A DNA stretch of 64,000 nucleotides from Pseudomonas resinovorans NBRC 106553 (lineage in GTDB: Bacteria; Pseudomonadota; Gammaproteobacteria; Pseudomonadales; Pseudomonadaceae): the NCBI RefSeq assembly GCF_000412695.1, contig NC_021499.1, positions 5,270,001 to 5,334,000 on the forward strand. The letters are read 5' to 3'. The notes under the pieces are model-generated. The model was not told the origin of the DNA and made no database searches. It saw only the letters and a program-made list of their open reading frames with translations. Below, piece after piece: positions 48,961-58,750 of the stretch; position 1 is the stretch's first letter; the number at the start of each line of letters is the position of its first letter. The position numbers were made by a program, and so were the translations under genes.

Positions 48961-50391
48961 ATGCGCCAACTCATGTGGTTCCGCACCGACCTGCGGGTGC
49001 TGGACAACAGCGCCCTGAATGCCGCCCTCACGGCCGGCCCGACCCTCGCGCTGTACCTGGTCAGCCCCGGCCAATGGCTGGCCCACGACGACGCGCCGTC
49101 CAAGGTGGACTTCTGGCTGCGCAACCTGGTGGAGCTGTCCCACGCCCTGCGCCAGCTGAACGTGCCACTGCTGATCCGCCACGCCGACACCTGGGCCGAG
49201 GCGCCACAGGTGGTGCGCGATCTCTGCCACGAGTTCGATATCGGCTTGGTCCAGGTGAACGAGGAGTACGGCTTCAACGAAACCCGCCGCGACCAGCACG
49301 TACGCGAGCGCCTGGCGCAGGACGGCATCCACCTGCACAGCCACCTCGACCAGCTGTTCTTCCGCCCCGGCAGCCTGCTGACCCAGTCCGGCGGGTATTT
49401 CCAGGTCTACAGCCAGTTCCGCAAGCAGTGCTACCAGCGTCTGCACACCGCCATGCCCAGCTGCCTGCCGCCTCCCAGGGCCCAGGCCGACCTGGGCATT
49501 CCCAGCGATACGCCCCCCATCGAGCTGGAGGCCTTTCCCACGCCGCCGAGCAGCCTGCGCCAGTTATGGCCCGCCGGCGAGCAAGCGGCCCGTGAGCGCC
49601 TGGATACCTTCACCCTGGAAGAGCTCTGGTGCTACGAGAAGCGTCGCGACTTCCCCGCCCAACCCGGCACCAGCCAGCTGTCGCCCTACCTCGCCGCCGG
49701 CGTGCTGTCGCCCCGCCAATGCCTGCACGCGGCGCTGCGCAACAACCAGGGCGAGTTCGACAGCGGTGATCCCGGTGCCGTGTGCTGGATCAACGAACTG
49801 CTCTGGCGCGAGTTCTACAAGCACATCCTGGTGGGCTTCCCGAGGGTCTCCCAGCACCGTCCGTTCCGCCGTGAAACCGAGCGGCTGGCCTGGCGTCATG
49901 AACCGGAGGAACTGCACGCCTGGCAACAGGGCCGCACCGGCATCCCCATAGTCGACGCCGCCATGCGCCAACTGCTGGCCACCGGCTGGATGCACAACCG
50001 CCTGCGGATGGTGGTGGCCATGTTCCTCACCAAGAACCTGCTGATCGACTGGCGCGAGGGCGAGCGCTGGTTCATGCGCCACCTGATCGACGGCGACCTG
50101 GCGGCCAACAACGGCGGCTGGCAGTGGAGCGCATCCACCGGCACCGATGCGGTGCCCTACTTCCGCCTGTTCAACCCGGTCAGCCAGTCCCGCCGCTTCG
50201 ACCCGGACGGCCGTTTCCTGCGCCGCTGGCTGCCGGAACTGGCGCATCTGGAGAACGGAGATATCCACAACCCCGGCGCCTTCGCCGGCCTGTTCGGCGT
50301 GCCGGGTTATCCAGCCCCGCTGGTGGATCTTTCCGCCAGCCGCGAACGGGCCCTGGCGGCCTTCAGGAACCTCGCGGATCGCGTCCCGTGA
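48961..50391 (+). CDS. phrB: Deoxyribodipyrimidine photolyase (CPD, class I)
   Basis: A 476-residue light-driven DNA repair enzyme that splits cyclobutane pyrimidine dimers, with FAD and an antenna cofactor. N-terminal antenna domain (RQLMWFRTDLRVLDNSAL), C-terminal FAD domain with TSQLSPYLAAGVLSPRQ near 235-252, CWINELLWREFYKHIL near 276-291, MHNRLRMVVAMFLTKNLLIDW near 345-365 and GDLAANNGGWQWSASTGTD near 378-396. The ATG is set by AAGGA upstream. It is third in the DUF523-LitR-phr unit, so likely light-induced. Confidence 0.95.
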   Translation: MRQLMWFRTDLRVLDNSALNAALTAGPTLALYLVSPGQWLAHDDAPSKVDFWLRNLVELSHALRQLNVPLLIRHADTWAEAPQVVRDLCHEFDIGLVQVNEEYGFNETRRDQHVRERLAQDGIHLHSHLDQLFFRPGSLLTQSGGYFQVYSQFRKQCYQRLHTAMPSCLPPPRAQADLGIPSDTPPIELEAFPTPPSSLRQLWPAGEQAARERLDTFTLEELWCYEKRRDFPAQPGTSQLSPYLAAGVLSPRQCLHAALRNNQGEFDSGDPGAVCWINELLWREFYKHILVGFPRVSQHRPFRRETERLAWRHEPEELHAWQQGRTGIPIVDAAMRQLLATGWMHNRLRMVVAMFLTKNLLIDWREGERWFMRHLIDGDLAANNGGWQWSASTGTDAVPYFRLFNPVSQSRRFDPDGRFLRRWLPELAHLENGDIHNPGAFAGLFGVPGYPAPLVDLSASRERALAAFRNLADRVP

Positions 50392-50460
50392 CCCGGGCAT
50401 CCGCCACCCTCGGTCAGCCGAACAACACCTGCGCCCGGGCTTGCCTTAGACTTCGCGCCC

Positions 50461-50793
50461 ATGACCGATACCCCTCGACAGATTCCCGTCACGCAACTGC
50501 CGGACAACGCCGCCGTCACCTGCTCGACGTGCGCAGCCTGCTGCTGCCAACTGGAAGTGATGCTGATCACCGATACCGGCGTGCCCGAACGCTTCATCGA
50601 GACCGATGACTGGGGCGGCAGCGTGATGGCGCGACTGGACGACGGCTGGTGCGCCGCCCTCGACCGCGACACCATGCTGTGCACCATCTACGAGAACCGT
50701 CCGCTGATCTGCCGGGAGTTCGAGATGGGCGAAGCGGACTGCCTGGAAGAACGCCGAGGCATCGCCGGCGCCTACGAGCGGGGAATGGCCTGA
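50461..50793 (+). CDS. YkgJ-family cysteine-cluster protein
   Basis: A 110-residue cytoplasmic protein with seven or more cysteines: CSTCAACCC near 21-29, GWCAALD near 62 and MLCTIYENRPLICREFEMGEADC near 73-95, the YkgJ (CxxxCxxCC) pattern that probably binds zinc or an Fe-S cluster. Role unknown. It lies just after phr and converges on pagL through a shared terminator. There is no strong ribosome site before the ATG. Confidence 0.85.
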   Translation: MTDTPRQIPVTQLPDNAAVTCSTCAACCCQLEVMLITDTGVPERFIETDDWGGSVMARLDDGWCAALDRDTMLCTIYENRPLICREFEMGEADCLEERRGIAGAYERGMA

Positions 50794-50823
50794 GGGCCAG
50801 GCGCGACAGCTCCGATCAGGGCA

Positions 50824-50857
50824 CAAAAAAACCGGGCATCAAGCCCGGTTTTTTTAT
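50824..50857. terminator. Bidirectional terminator between ykgJ-like and pagL genes
   Basis: The hairpin AAAAACCGGGC / GCCCGGTTTTT has an A-run on the left and a T-run on the right, so it can stop both convergent transcripts. Confidence 0.92.
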
Positions 50858-50871
50858 CTCGCGGCTGCGCC

Positions 50872-51387
50872 TCAGAAGGACAGGCGATAGTGCAGCGTGT
50901 AGGCCTCCACGCCGTCGTTCGGCGTCTGCAGGCCAGCGTTGGAATAGTGCAGCGCACGAACGCCGACTTCCTGGTTGGCGAAGCGTAGCCCCAGGCCCAC
51001 GCGGTCTTCGAACTGGAAGGACGATCCCAGGTCGTTGTCTTCCATCTCGGTGCTGGAGAACAGCGCCACACCAATGCCGGCTTCGACAAAGGGGCGCACG
51101 CTCTGGCCTGCGAACTCGTAGACGAATACCGGGGTGAAGGACAGGCTGTGGTTGCTCGCCGTCTCATCGCCCACCCAGTAGGTGTAACCGGCGTCCCAGT
51201 AACCCGTCAGGCGACCGACGCTGGTCTGGAACCAGCTGCTGGAGAAGTCGAACTGGGTACCCAGGCGGTAGACCATGGTGGAATCGCCGCTCTGCCCAAT
51301 GTCCAGGGAGACATCTGCTGCCTGAGCCGAAACTGCCTGACCAAGGGAGAAAGCTGCGGCGGCAGCCCAGCAGAAAAGCTTCTTCAT
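50872..51387 (-). CDS. pagL: Lipid A 3-O-deacylase (acyloxyacyl hydrolase)
   Basis: A 171-residue outer-membrane beta-barrel that removes the 3-position acyl chain of lipid A. Signal peptide (MKKLFCWAAAAAFSLGQAVSAQA), then alternating strands with Trp/Tyr girdles (SWFQTSVGRLTGYWDAGYTYW). The catalytic His, Ser and Glu are visible in the last strands: VRALHYSNAGLQTPNDGVEAYTL (His-x-Ser, later Glu). The final residue is Phe, the barrel signal. The start is the ATG at the signal peptide. It faces the ykgJ-like gene, as recalled in P. aeruginosa. Confidence 0.9.
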   Translation of the reverse strand: MKKLFCWAAAAAFSLGQAVSAQAADVSLDIGQSGDSTMVYRLGTQFDFSSSWFQTSVGRLTGYWDAGYTYWVGDETASNHSLSFTPVFVYEFAGQSVRPFVEAGIGVALFSSTEMEDNDLGSSFQFEDRVGLGLRFANQEVGVRALHYSNAGLQTPNDGVEAYTLHYRLSF

Positions 51388-51491
51388 GAAACCAATCCTT
51401 TTTCTGAAGTGCGGACAAAAATCGCTCATACCTTGTGGCGATTATAGATAGCTTTTTAATCGGGGAAAGTACTTGCAGGACAACTTCTCCC

Positions 51492-52286
51492 TTATCCGGG
51501 GAACTTGTCCACAGCTGCGAGTTCGCCCCAGAGAATCGGCAGGATTTCCTGCATCGCCTGTGGCTCGCCACTCGACCAGAAACGACAGGGCGAGGCGCTT
51601 CCCCCCGCCAGCAGGTCGCGGGCTTCCATCAGACGCTGGAGCTGGCGGGCTACCGCCGCGCCGGTGTCGATCAGGCTGACCGAATCGGGCACCAGCTGCT
51701 GCAGCAAGGGGCGCAGGAAGGGGTAATGGGTGCAGCCGAGGATCAGGGTGTCACAGCCTTCGGCCAGCAGCGGCTCGACGAAGCCCGCCAGCAGGTCGCG
51801 GGTCTGCGGCCCCATCAGGTCGCCGGCCTCGATGCGCTCCACCAGGCCCGGACAGGGCTGGGTGATCACCCGCACATCGCCGGCGAAGCGGTCCAGCAAG
51901 GCGGCGAACCGGGCACTCTTCAAGGTGCCGGTAGTCGCCAGCACGCCCACCACGCCGCTGCGGGTGGCGGCGGCTGCCGGCTTTACCGCCGGTTCCATGC
52001 CGACGATGGGCAGCTGTGGATAACGCTCCCGCAGATCGGCCACGGCGGCCACTGTGGCGGTGTTGCAGGCCAGCACCAGCGCCTTGGCGCCGCGCTCGAG
52101 AAGGAACTCGGCAATGCACTGGCTGCGCGCGCGGATGAAGTCGGCGCTCTTTTCGCCGTAGGGGACATGGCCGCTGTCGGCGACGTAGAGCAACGACTCG
52201 CGGGGCAACAGGCTGCGGATTTCCCGCAGCACCGAAAGGCCGCCGACGCCCGAGTCGAAAACCCCGACCGGCGCGGCTTCAGCCAT
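51492..52286 (-). CDS. murI: Glutamate racemase
   Basis: A 264-residue enzyme supplying D-glutamate for peptidoglycan. [17 protein letters not shown] near 7-23, [11 protein letters not shown] near 45, catalytic Cys in [13 protein letters not shown] near 73, and the second Cys in [15 protein letters not shown] near 184 are all present. The ATG overlaps the end of moeB by 8 bases, so translational coupling is likely. It is the last gene of the hemA-prfA-prmC-moeB-murI unit on this strand. Confidence 0.95.
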   Translation of the reverse strand: MAEAAPVGVFDSGVGGLSVLREIRSLLPRESLLYVADSGHVPYGEKSADFIRARSQCIAEFLLERGAKALVLACNTATVAAVADLRERYPQLPIVGMEPAVKPAAAATRSGVVGVLATTGTLKSARFAALLDRFAGDVRVITQPCPGLVERIEAGDLMGPQTRDLLAGFVEPLLAEGCDTLILGCTHYPFLRPLLQQLVPDSVSLIDTGAAVARQLQRLMEARDLLAGGSASPCRFWSSGEPQAMQEILPILWGELAAVDKFPG

Positions 52287-53034
52287 GCCGCGCCCCGCAG
52301 ACTTCGCAGGCCGGGTCGCGCTTGACCCGCAGCTCGCGGAAGCGACTGCCGAGGGCATCCACCAGCAGCAGGCGCCCCACCATGGGCTCGCCGAAGCCGG
52401 CCAGCAGTTTCAGGGCTTCCAGTGCCTGCAGGCTGCCCACCAGGCCCACCAGCGGGCCGACCACGCCGGCTTCGCTGCAGGTCAGCTCGGCTTCGCTGCC
52501 ATGGCCGTAGAGGCAGTGGTAGCAGGGGCTGTCGTCGCGGCGCGGGTCGAAGACCGAGAGCTGGCCTTCGAGACGGATGGCGGCGCCGGATACCAGCGGC
52601 TTGCCGGCGGCCACGCAGGCGGCGTTGACCGCTTCGCGAGTGCCGAAGTTGTCGGTGCAGTCCAGCACCAGGTCCACGGCCGCCACGGCGGCGGCCAGGG
52701 AGTCCTCATCCAGCGCGCGGCTGTGGGGCACCAGGCGGATGTCGGGGTTCAGCGCGGCCAGGCGGGCCATGGCGGAATCCACCTTGGCGACGCCGACACT
52801 GGCGCTGTCATGGATGATCTGCCGCTGCAGGTTGGTCAGGTCGACGCTGTCGAAGTCCGCCAGGTGCAGCTCGCCGACACCGGCGGCGGCCAGGTAGAGG
52901 GCCACGGGCGAGCCCAGGCCGCCGAGGCCGACGATCAGGGCACGGCCCTGCTTCAGGCGCAACTGGCCGTCGACGTCGATCTGCGGCAAGAGGATCTGCC
53001 GGCTGTAGCGCAGTAGCTCCTCGTCGCTCAGCAT
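52279..53034 (-). CDS. moeB: Molybdopterin-synthase adenylyltransferase
   Basis: A 251-residue E1-like enzyme that adenylates the C terminus of MoaD for molybdopterin synthase. Nucleotide motif [20 protein letters not shown] near 34-53, [13 protein letters not shown] near 61-73, [13 protein letters not shown] near 126-138, and two zinc Cys pairs (CYHC near 172 and CEVC near 245). There is no rhodanese domain. The start is taken at MLSDEEL (ATG), although GTG two codons earlier is possible; both overlap the prmC stop. Next to murI, prmC and prfA as in P. aeruginosa. Confidence 0.9.
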   Translation of the reverse strand: MLSDEELLRYSRQILLPQIDVDGQLRLKQGRALIVGLGGLGSPVALYLAAAGVGELHLADFDSVDLTNLQRQIIHDSASVGVAKVDSAMARLAALNPDIRLVPHSRALDEDSLAAAVAAVDLVLDCTDNFGTREAVNAACVAAGKPLVSGAAIRLEGQLSVFDPRRDDSPCYHCLYGHGSEAELTCSEAGVVGPLVGLVGSLQALEALKLLAGFGEPMVGRLLLVDALGSRFRELRVKRDPACEVCGARHG

Positions 53035-53858
53035 GGCCACTGCCCCAGGGAGATGCGTTCATGGCCGCCCAGGTCGCGGCGGCTTTCCACCAGCGCGAAG
53101 CCCCGGCGAGCCAGCAGGTCGCGTACCGCAGGCGCCTGGTCGTAGCCGTGCTCCAGCAGCAGCCAGCCGCCGGGCAGCAGGTGCGTAGGCGCGTCCTGGA
53201 TGATCTGGCGGATGTCGTCCAGGCCATCGGCGCCGGCCACCAGCGCGCTGCTGGGCTCGAAGCGCACATCGCCCTGGGCCAGGTGCGGGTCGGACGCGGG
53301 AATGTACGGAGGGTTGCTGACGATCAGGGCGAAGCGTTGCTCAACCAGGGCGGAGAACCAGTGGCTCTCGACGAAGCGTGCGTTGTTCAGCTTCAGCCGC
53401 GCGCGGTTGCGCTCGGCCAGGGCCACGGCGGCACTGATGCGGTCGACGCCGGTGACCTTCCAGCTCAGGCGCTCGCAGGCCAGGGCCAGGGCGATGGCAC
53501 CGGTGCCGGTGCCGAGGTCGAGTACCTCGGCCGGGGCCGCCGGCAGCAGGGCCAGGGCGGTCTCCACCAGCAATTCGGTGTCGGCACGCGGGATCAGGGT
53601 GTCCGGCGCCACTTCCAGGTCCAGGCTCCAGAAACCCTGGTGGCCCAGGATATAGGCCACCGGTTCGCCCTGGCGGCGACGCTGCAGGTAGTCGGCGTAA
53701 CGCTCGGCGACTTCGCTGGAGACCACCCGCTCGGGCCAGGTATGCAGGAAGCTGCGCGGCTTGCCGAGGGCCGCGGACAGCAGCAGTTCGGCGTCCAGGC
53801 GCGGGGAAGGCGAATCCGGCAGGCGGGCTTCGCTGAGGAGGCTGGCGATGATGGTCAT
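53028..53858 (-). CDS. prmC: Release-factor glutamine methyltransferase
   Basis: A 276-residue SAM-dependent enzyme methylating the Gln of the GGQ motif in RF1 and RF2. SAM motif LDLGTGTGAIALALA near 113-127 and catalytic SNPPYIPASDPHL near 182-194 define it. The chosen ATG is one base after the prfA stop (TGACATG), a classic coupled arrangement with its own substrate's gene. The next gene, moeB, overlaps its stop by 7 bases. Confidence 0.95.
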   Translation of the reverse strand: MTIIASLLSEARLPDSPSPRLDAELLLSAALGKPRSFLHTWPERVVSSEVAERYADYLQRRRQGEPVAYILGHQGFWSLDLEVAPDTLIPRADTELLVETALALLPAAPAEVLDLGTGTGAIALALACERLSWKVTGVDRISAAVALAERNRARLKLNNARFVESHWFSALVEQRFALIVSNPPYIPASDPHLAQGDVRFEPSSALVAGADGLDDIRQIIQDAPTHLLPGGWLLLEHGYDQAPAVRDLLARRGFALVESRRDLGGHERISLGQWPC

Positions 53859-53859
53859 G

Positions 53860-54942
53860 TCAGTCCCCCAGGGCCGCGAGCTGATCGGCCTGGTATTCGG
53901 CAAGCAGGGGTTCGATCACCGCTTCCACGCTGCCGGCGAGCACATCGTCCAGGGCATAGAGCGTGAGGTTGATGCGGTGGTCGGTGACCCGCCCCTGGGG
54001 ATAGTTGTAGGTACGGATGCGCTCGGAACGGTCGCCGGAACCCACCAGCAGCTTGCGCGTCTCGGAGATTTCCTTGTGCGCGGCGGCTTCCTGCTGGTCG
54101 TTCAGCTTGGCCGCGAGCCAAGCCATGGCCTTGGCGCGGTTCTTGTGCTGGGAACGTTCCTCCTGGCACTCGACCACGATTCCGGAGGGAATGTGGGTAA
54201 TGCGCACGGCGGAGTCGGTCTTGTTCACGTGCTGGCCACCGGCACCCGAGGAGCGGTAGGTGTCCACCCGCAGGTCGGCCGGGTTGATCTCGATGGCGGC
54301 CTGCTCGTCCGGCTCGGGGAGCACGGCAACGGTGCAGGCGGAGGTATGGATACGGCCCTGGGATTCGGTTTCCGGCACACGCTGGACGCGATGGGCGCCG
54401 GACTCGAACTTGAGCTTGGCGTAGACGTTGTCGCCCTCGACGCGGGCGATCACCTCTTTATAGCCGCCATGCTCACCCTCGTTCTCGGAGAGGATCTCCA
54501 CCCGCCAACCCTGCCGCTCGGCATAGCGCGAGTACATCCGGAACAGGTCGCCGGAGAAGATCGCCGCCTCGTCGCCACCGGTACCGGCGCGGATTTCGAG
54601 GAACACGTTGCGACCGTCGTTGGGGTCCTTGGGCAGCAGCATGCGCTGCAGTTGCGCTTCCAGGCCGGTCAGCTGCTCGCGAGCGTGCGCCACCTCTTCC
54701 TCGGCCATCTCGCGCAGGTCCGGGTCGCTGTCCTTGAGCAGCGCCTGGGCGCCCTCGAGGTCGCTCTGGACCTTGCGGAACTCGCGGAACGCCAGGATCA
54801 CCGGCTCGACCTCGGCGAACTCCTTGGAGTAAGCGCGGAACTTGCTCTGGTCACTGATGACCTCGGCATCGCCGAGCAGGGCGGTGAGTTCCTCGTAGCG
54901 GTCCTGGAGGAGATCGAGCTTGTTCAGCAGGGAAGCTTTCAT
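53860..54942 (-). CDS. prfA: Peptide chain release factor 1
   Basis: A 360-residue termination factor recognising UAA and UAG. The catalytic GGQ lies in [19 protein letters not shown] near 230-248; the codon-recognition tripeptide reads Pro-Glu-Thr in [14 protein letters not shown] (the common form is PAT, within the tolerated PxT pattern). Its length equals E. coli RF1. It overlaps the hemA stop by 4 bases (ATGA) and precedes prmC, whose product methylates it. Confidence 0.97.
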   Translation of the reverse strand: MKASLLNKLDLLQDRYEELTALLGDAEVISDQSKFRAYSKEFAEVEPVILAFREFRKVQSDLEGAQALLKDSDPDLREMAEEEVAHAREQLTGLEAQLQRMLLPKDPNDGRNVFLEIRAGTGGDEAAIFSGDLFRMYSRYAERQGWRVEILSENEGEHGGYKEVIARVEGDNVYAKLKFESGAHRVQRVPETESQGRIHTSACTVAVLPEPDEQAAIEINPADLRVDTYRSSGAGGQHVNKTDSAVRITHIPSGIVVECQEERSQHKNRAKAMAWLAAKLNDQQEAAAHKEISETRKLLVGSGDRSERIRTYNYPQGRVTDHRINLTLYALDDVLAGSVEAVIEPLLAEYQADQLAALGD

Positions 54943-56213
54943 TGCGAACGTTTATCCGAGCCCTCGTCGAGGGCGAAGAGTTCCTGGGCCACGGCCAGCG
55001 CGTCGAAACGGCCATCGGCGGAAAGTTTTTTCAGCTGCACGCTGGGTGCGTGCAGCAGCTTGTTGGTCAGGCTACGGGCCAGCTGGGCCATTGCCTCCTC
55101 CGCGGAGGTGCCGTTCTGCAGCAGACGCAGGGCCTTGGCCACCTCGTCGTCACGCTGGCGCTCGGCCTGCTGGCGGTAGGCGCGCAGCACGTCCACGGCC
55201 GCCAGTTCGCGCAGGCGCTGCATGAAGTCGTCGACCCCGGCACCCACCAGTTCCTCGGCGGCCTGGGCCGCGCCCTGGCGACTCTTGAGGTTTTCCGCGA
55301 CCACTTCATGCAAGTCGTCCACGGTATAGAGGTAGACGTCGTCCAGCTCGCCCACTTCCGGCTCGATATCCCGCGGGACGGCGATGTCCACCATGAAGAT
55401 CGGCTTGTGCCGGCGCTGCTTCAGGGCACGCTCGACGGCGCCCTTGCCCAGGATCGGCAACTGGCTGGCGGTGGAGCTGATGACGATGTCGCTGTTGACC
55501 AGCTCCTGGGGCATATCGGCCAGCAGCACGGCATGGGCGCCGAATTCCTCGGCGAGGATGCTGGCGCGCTCCAGGGTGCGGTTGGCCACCACTATGCGTT
55601 TCACGCCCTGCTCGTGCAGGTGGCGGGCCACCAGGGTGATGGTCTCGCCGGCGCCGATCAGCAGCGCCTGGCTGCGGTGCAGGTCGGAGAAGATCTGCTT
55701 GGCCAGGCTGACGGCGGCGAACGCCACGGATACCGGGTTCTCGCCGATGGCGGTGTCGGTGCGCACGGTCTTGGCGGTGCTGAAGGTGGCCTGGAACAGG
55801 CGGCCGAGCAGCGGGCCGACCGTGCCGGCCTCGCGCGCTACGGCGTAGGCGGACTTCATCTGGCCGAGGATCTGCGGCTCGCCGAGCACCATGGAGTCCA
55901 GCCCGGAGGCAACGCGCATCATGTGGCGCACCGCATCGTTGTCCTGGTGCACGTAGGCACAGGCACGCAGCTCTTCCAGGCTCAGGTTGTGATAACCGGC
56001 CAGCCAGGCGAGCACCTCATCGGCGTTGGGATGGTCCTGCTCCAGGTACAGCTCGCTGCGGTTGCAGGTGGAGAGGATCGCCGCCTCACGGCTGGGCGTG
56101 ATGCGACACAGCTGCTGCAGGGCTTCCACCATCTGCTCGGGAGTGAAAGCCACGCGTTCGCGGACGTCCACCGAGGCGGTCTTGTGGTTGATACCAAGAG
56201 CAATGAAGGCCAT
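54939..56213 (-). CDS. hemA: Glutamyl-tRNA reductase
   Basis: A 424-residue NADPH enzyme making glutamate-1-semialdehyde, the first committed step of heme synthesis by the C5 route. [21 protein letters not shown] near 3-23, the catalytic Cys in [13 protein letters not shown] near 50, [19 protein letters not shown] near 107-125 and [16 protein letters not shown] near 190 are diagnostic. No clear Shine-Dalgarno is seen. It heads the hemA-prfA-prmC-moeB-murI unit and is divergent from the TPR lipoprotein gene. Confidence 0.96.
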   Translation of the reverse strand: MAFIALGINHKTASVDVRERVAFTPEQMVEALQQLCRITPSREAAILSTCNRSELYLEQDHPNADEVLAWLAGYHNLSLEELRACAYVHQDNDAVRHMMRVASGLDSMVLGEPQILGQMKSAYAVAREAGTVGPLLGRLFQATFSTAKTVRTDTAIGENPVSVAFAAVSLAKQIFSDLHRSQALLIGAGETITLVARHLHEQGVKRIVVANRTLERASILAEEFGAHAVLLADMPQELVNSDIVISSTASQLPILGKGAVERALKQRRHKPIFMVDIAVPRDIEPEVGELDDVYLYTVDDLHEVVAENLKSRQGAAQAAEELVGAGVDDFMQRLRELAAVDVLRAYRQQAERQRDDEVAKALRLLQNGTSAEEAMAQLARSLTNKLLHAPSVQLKKLSADGRFDALAVAQELFALDEGSDKRSQ

Positions 56214-56397
56214 GCAGGGTCGCTAACTGAAACAGGAGGGCGCGCAATTGTCCTACTTCACCCGAACGACGACAACCACCGCCGATAATTGTCTGGCCGA
56301 ACAGGATTCGCCCGCCGCGGGTTGGGCCTTGCCCCATGTGCTAGCCTGACGGCTTATGTCATGATGGGTCACTCGCTGGTTAGTCGCCTTCCTTCTT

Positions 56398-58128
56398 ATG
56401 AATAGATCCCTTGCGTTGCTGACCGCCCTGCTGTTTCTAGGCGGCTGTCAGAGCTTGACCAACAAGTCCCCGGACGGCACGCCGCCGGTCGAGGAAGGCA
56501 ACCAGGCCTCAACGCCCGCCAAGCCCGAGGTCTACGCCTCGTTCAACCGCGAAACCCTCTATGCCCTGCTCGCCGCCGAACTGGCCGGCCAGCGCAACCG
56601 CTTCGACATCGCCCTCGGCAACTACGTCCAGCAGGCCAATGCGACCCAGGACCCGGCGGTAGCCGAGCGCGCCTTCCGCATCGCCGAATACCTGGGCGCC
56701 GACCAGGCCGCCCTGGATACCTCGCTGATCTGGGCGCGGAGCGCTCCGGACAACCTCGACGCCCAGCGCGCCTCCGCCGTGCAATTGGCCCGCGCGGGCC
56801 GCTACGACGAAGCCATGACCTATATGGAGAAGGTGCTCCAGGGCCAGGGCGACACCCATTTCGACTTCCTCGCCCTGTCCGCTGCGGAAACCGACGCCGA
56901 TACCCGCGCCGGCCTGCTGCAGAGCTTCGACCGCCTGCTGGCCAAGCACCCGGACAACAGCCAGCTGGTGTTCGGCAAGTCGGTCCTGCTGCAACAGGAC
57001 GGCCGCACGGACGAAGCCCTGGCGCTGCTCGAAGGCCTGCCGGCCGACGACAAGGAAATCGCCCCGGTCCTGCTGCGCGCCCGCCTGCTGCAAAGCCTGG
57101 AGCGCGGCGACGAAGCCCTGCCGCTGCTGCAGAACGCCATCAAGCAGCACCCGGACGACAAGCGCCTGCGCCTGACCTATGCGCGTATGCTGGTCGAGCA
57201 GGGCAAGCTGGATGAAGCCAAGTCCGAGTTCGCCGGGCTGGTGCAGCAATTCCCCGATGACGACGACCTGCGCTACTCACTGGCCCTGGTGAGCCTGGAA
57301 GGCGAAGCCTGGGACGAAGCCCAGGTCTACCTGGAAGAGTTGGTTGACCGTGGCAGCCACGTCGACGCGGCCCACTTCAACCTTGGCCAGATCTACGAAA
57401 AACGCGGCGACAAGGAAAGCGCGCTCATCGAGTACGCCCTGGTCGGCCCCGGCAACGACTACCTGCCGGCGCAGATACGCCAGGTGGAAATCCTCCTGGA
57501 AAGCGGCCGCGCCGATGAAGCCGAGGCCCGCCTGGCCAAGGCCCGCGAAGCCCAGCCGGACTACGCCATCCAGCTCTACCTGCTCGAGGCCGAGAACCTG
57601 GCCGAGCGCGACCAGCCGGAGCGCGCCTGGAAGGTCATCCAGCAGGGCCTGCAGCAGTTCCCCGACGACCTCAACCTGCTCTACACCCGCGCCATGCTGG
57701 CCGAGAAACGCGACGACCTGGCCCAGCTGGAAAAAGACCTGCGCTTCATCATCGAGCGCGAGCCGGAAAACGCCATGGCGCTGAACGCCCTCGGCTACAC
57801 CCTGGCCGACCGCACCACGCGCTACGACGAAGCACTGAAACTGGTGGAACAGGCCCACAAGCTCAACCCGGACGACCCCGCCATCCTCGACAGCCTCGGC
57901 TGGGTGAATTACCGCAAGGGCAACCTGGCCGAGGCCGAGCGCCTGCTGCGCCAGGCCCTGCAGGAGTTCCCCGACCACGAAGTGGCTGCCCACCTGGGCG
58001 AGGTACTCTGGGCCCAGGGCAAGCAGGTCGAGGCCCGCAAGGTCTGGGCCGAAGCCCTGCAGAAGCAGCCCGACAGCGCCATCCTCCGTGACACCCTGCA
58101 ACGCCTGACCGGCTCCGGAAACCTCTGA
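56398..58128 (+). CDS. Tetratricopeptide-repeat lipoprotein
   Basis: A 576-residue lipoprotein with lipobox GGC (LFLGGCQS, Cys near 17) and about 12-14 TPR-like helical repeats from residue 60 to the end (for example NRFDIALGNYVQQANATQD, YDEAMTYMEKVLQ, LAEAERLLRQALQEFPDHEVA). The role is unknown; its position upstream of lolB and ispE recalls P. aeruginosa PA4667. There is no Shine-Dalgarno before the ATG; translation may rely on leader context. The stop is 3 bases before the lolB start, so they are an operon. Confidence 0.88.
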   Translation: MNRSLALLTALLFLGGCQSLTNKSPDGTPPVEEGNQASTPAKPEVYASFNRETLYALLAAELAGQRNRFDIALGNYVQQANATQDPAVAERAFRIAEYLGADQAALDTSLIWARSAPDNLDAQRASAVQLARAGRYDEAMTYMEKVLQGQGDTHFDFLALSAAETDADTRAGLLQSFDRLLAKHPDNSQLVFGKSVLLQQDGRTDEALALLEGLPADDKEIAPVLLRARLLQSLERGDEALPLLQNAIKQHPDDKRLRLTYARMLVEQGKLDEAKSEFAGLVQQFPDDDDLRYSLALVSLEGEAWDEAQVYLEELVDRGSHVDAAHFNLGQIYEKRGDKESALIEYALVGPGNDYLPAQIRQVEILLESGRADEAEARLAKAREAQPDYAIQLYLLEAENLAERDQPERAWKVIQQGLQQFPDDLNLLYTRAMLAEKRDDLAQLEKDLRFIIEREPENAMALNALGYTLADRTTRYDEALKLVEQAHKLNPDDPAILDSLGWVNYRKGNLAEAERLLRQALQEFPDHEVAAHLGEVLWAQGKQVEARKVWAEALQKQPDSAILRDTLQRLTGSGNL

Positions 58129-58131
58129 TCC

Positions 58132-58749
58132 ATGCGTTTACGTAATCTAATGGCCGCAGGTTTGCTCCTGCTGCTCACCGGCTGCGCCGCCCTCGGCCCC
58201 CAGGAAACCCTCGAAGGCCAGGGCGACCAAACCGCCTGGAAGGCCCACAAGACCCAGGTCAGCACCCTCGATGGCTGGCAGATCAGCGGCAAGGTGGGCA
58301 TTCGCGCCCCCAAGGATTCCGGTAGCGGCACCCTGTTCTGGCTGCAACGCCAGGATTACTACGACATCCGCCTGTCCGGCCCCCTGGGGCGCGGCGCGGC
58401 GCGCCTGACCGGCCGCCCCGGCAAGATCGAGCTGGAAGTGGCCAACCAGGGCCGTTACCAGGCCGAATCCCCCGAGGCCCTGCTGGAAGAACAGCTTGGC
58501 TGGCGCCTCCCGGTGTCCCATCTGCTCTGGTGGGTACGTGGCCTGCCGGCGCCCGACAGCCGCAGCCGCCTCACCCTCGACAGCCACAGCCGCCTGGCCG
58601 ACCTCGAGCAGGATGGCTGGAAGGTGCAGTTCCTCAGCTACGTGGAACAGAACGGCTTCACCCTGCCCGAGCGCATCAAGCTCAGCGGCGAAAACCTCGA
58701 CATCACCCTGGTGATCAAGGACTGGCAGCCGCGCCAGCTCGGCCAGTGA
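58132..58749 (+). CDS. lolB: Outer-membrane lipoprotein receptor LolB
   Basis: A 205-residue lipoprotein that accepts lipoproteins from LolA and inserts them into the outer membrane. Lipobox LLTGC (Cys near 18), then [42 protein letters not shown], the [15 protein letters not shown] loop and [16 protein letters not shown], as in the family. It starts 3 bases after the TPR gene and is followed one base later by ispE, giving a TPR-lolB-ispE unit. Confidence 0.93.
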   Translation: MRLRNLMAAGLLLLLTGCAALGPQETLEGQGDQTAWKAHKTQVSTLDGWQISGKVGIRAPKDSGSGTLFWLQRQDYYDIRLSGPLGRGAARLTGRPGKIELEVANQGRYQAESPEALLEEQLGWRLPVSHLLWWVRGLPAPDSRSRLTLDSHSRLADLEQDGWKVQFLSYVEQNGFTLPERIKLSGENLDITLVIKDWQPRQLGQ

Positions 58750-58750
58750 C

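Noticed and set aside
54360..54400. Altered codon-recognition motif in RF1 (PET instead of PAT) as a functional oddity
   Set aside because: RF1 proteins tolerate variation at the middle position of PxT; the flanking context is fully normal.
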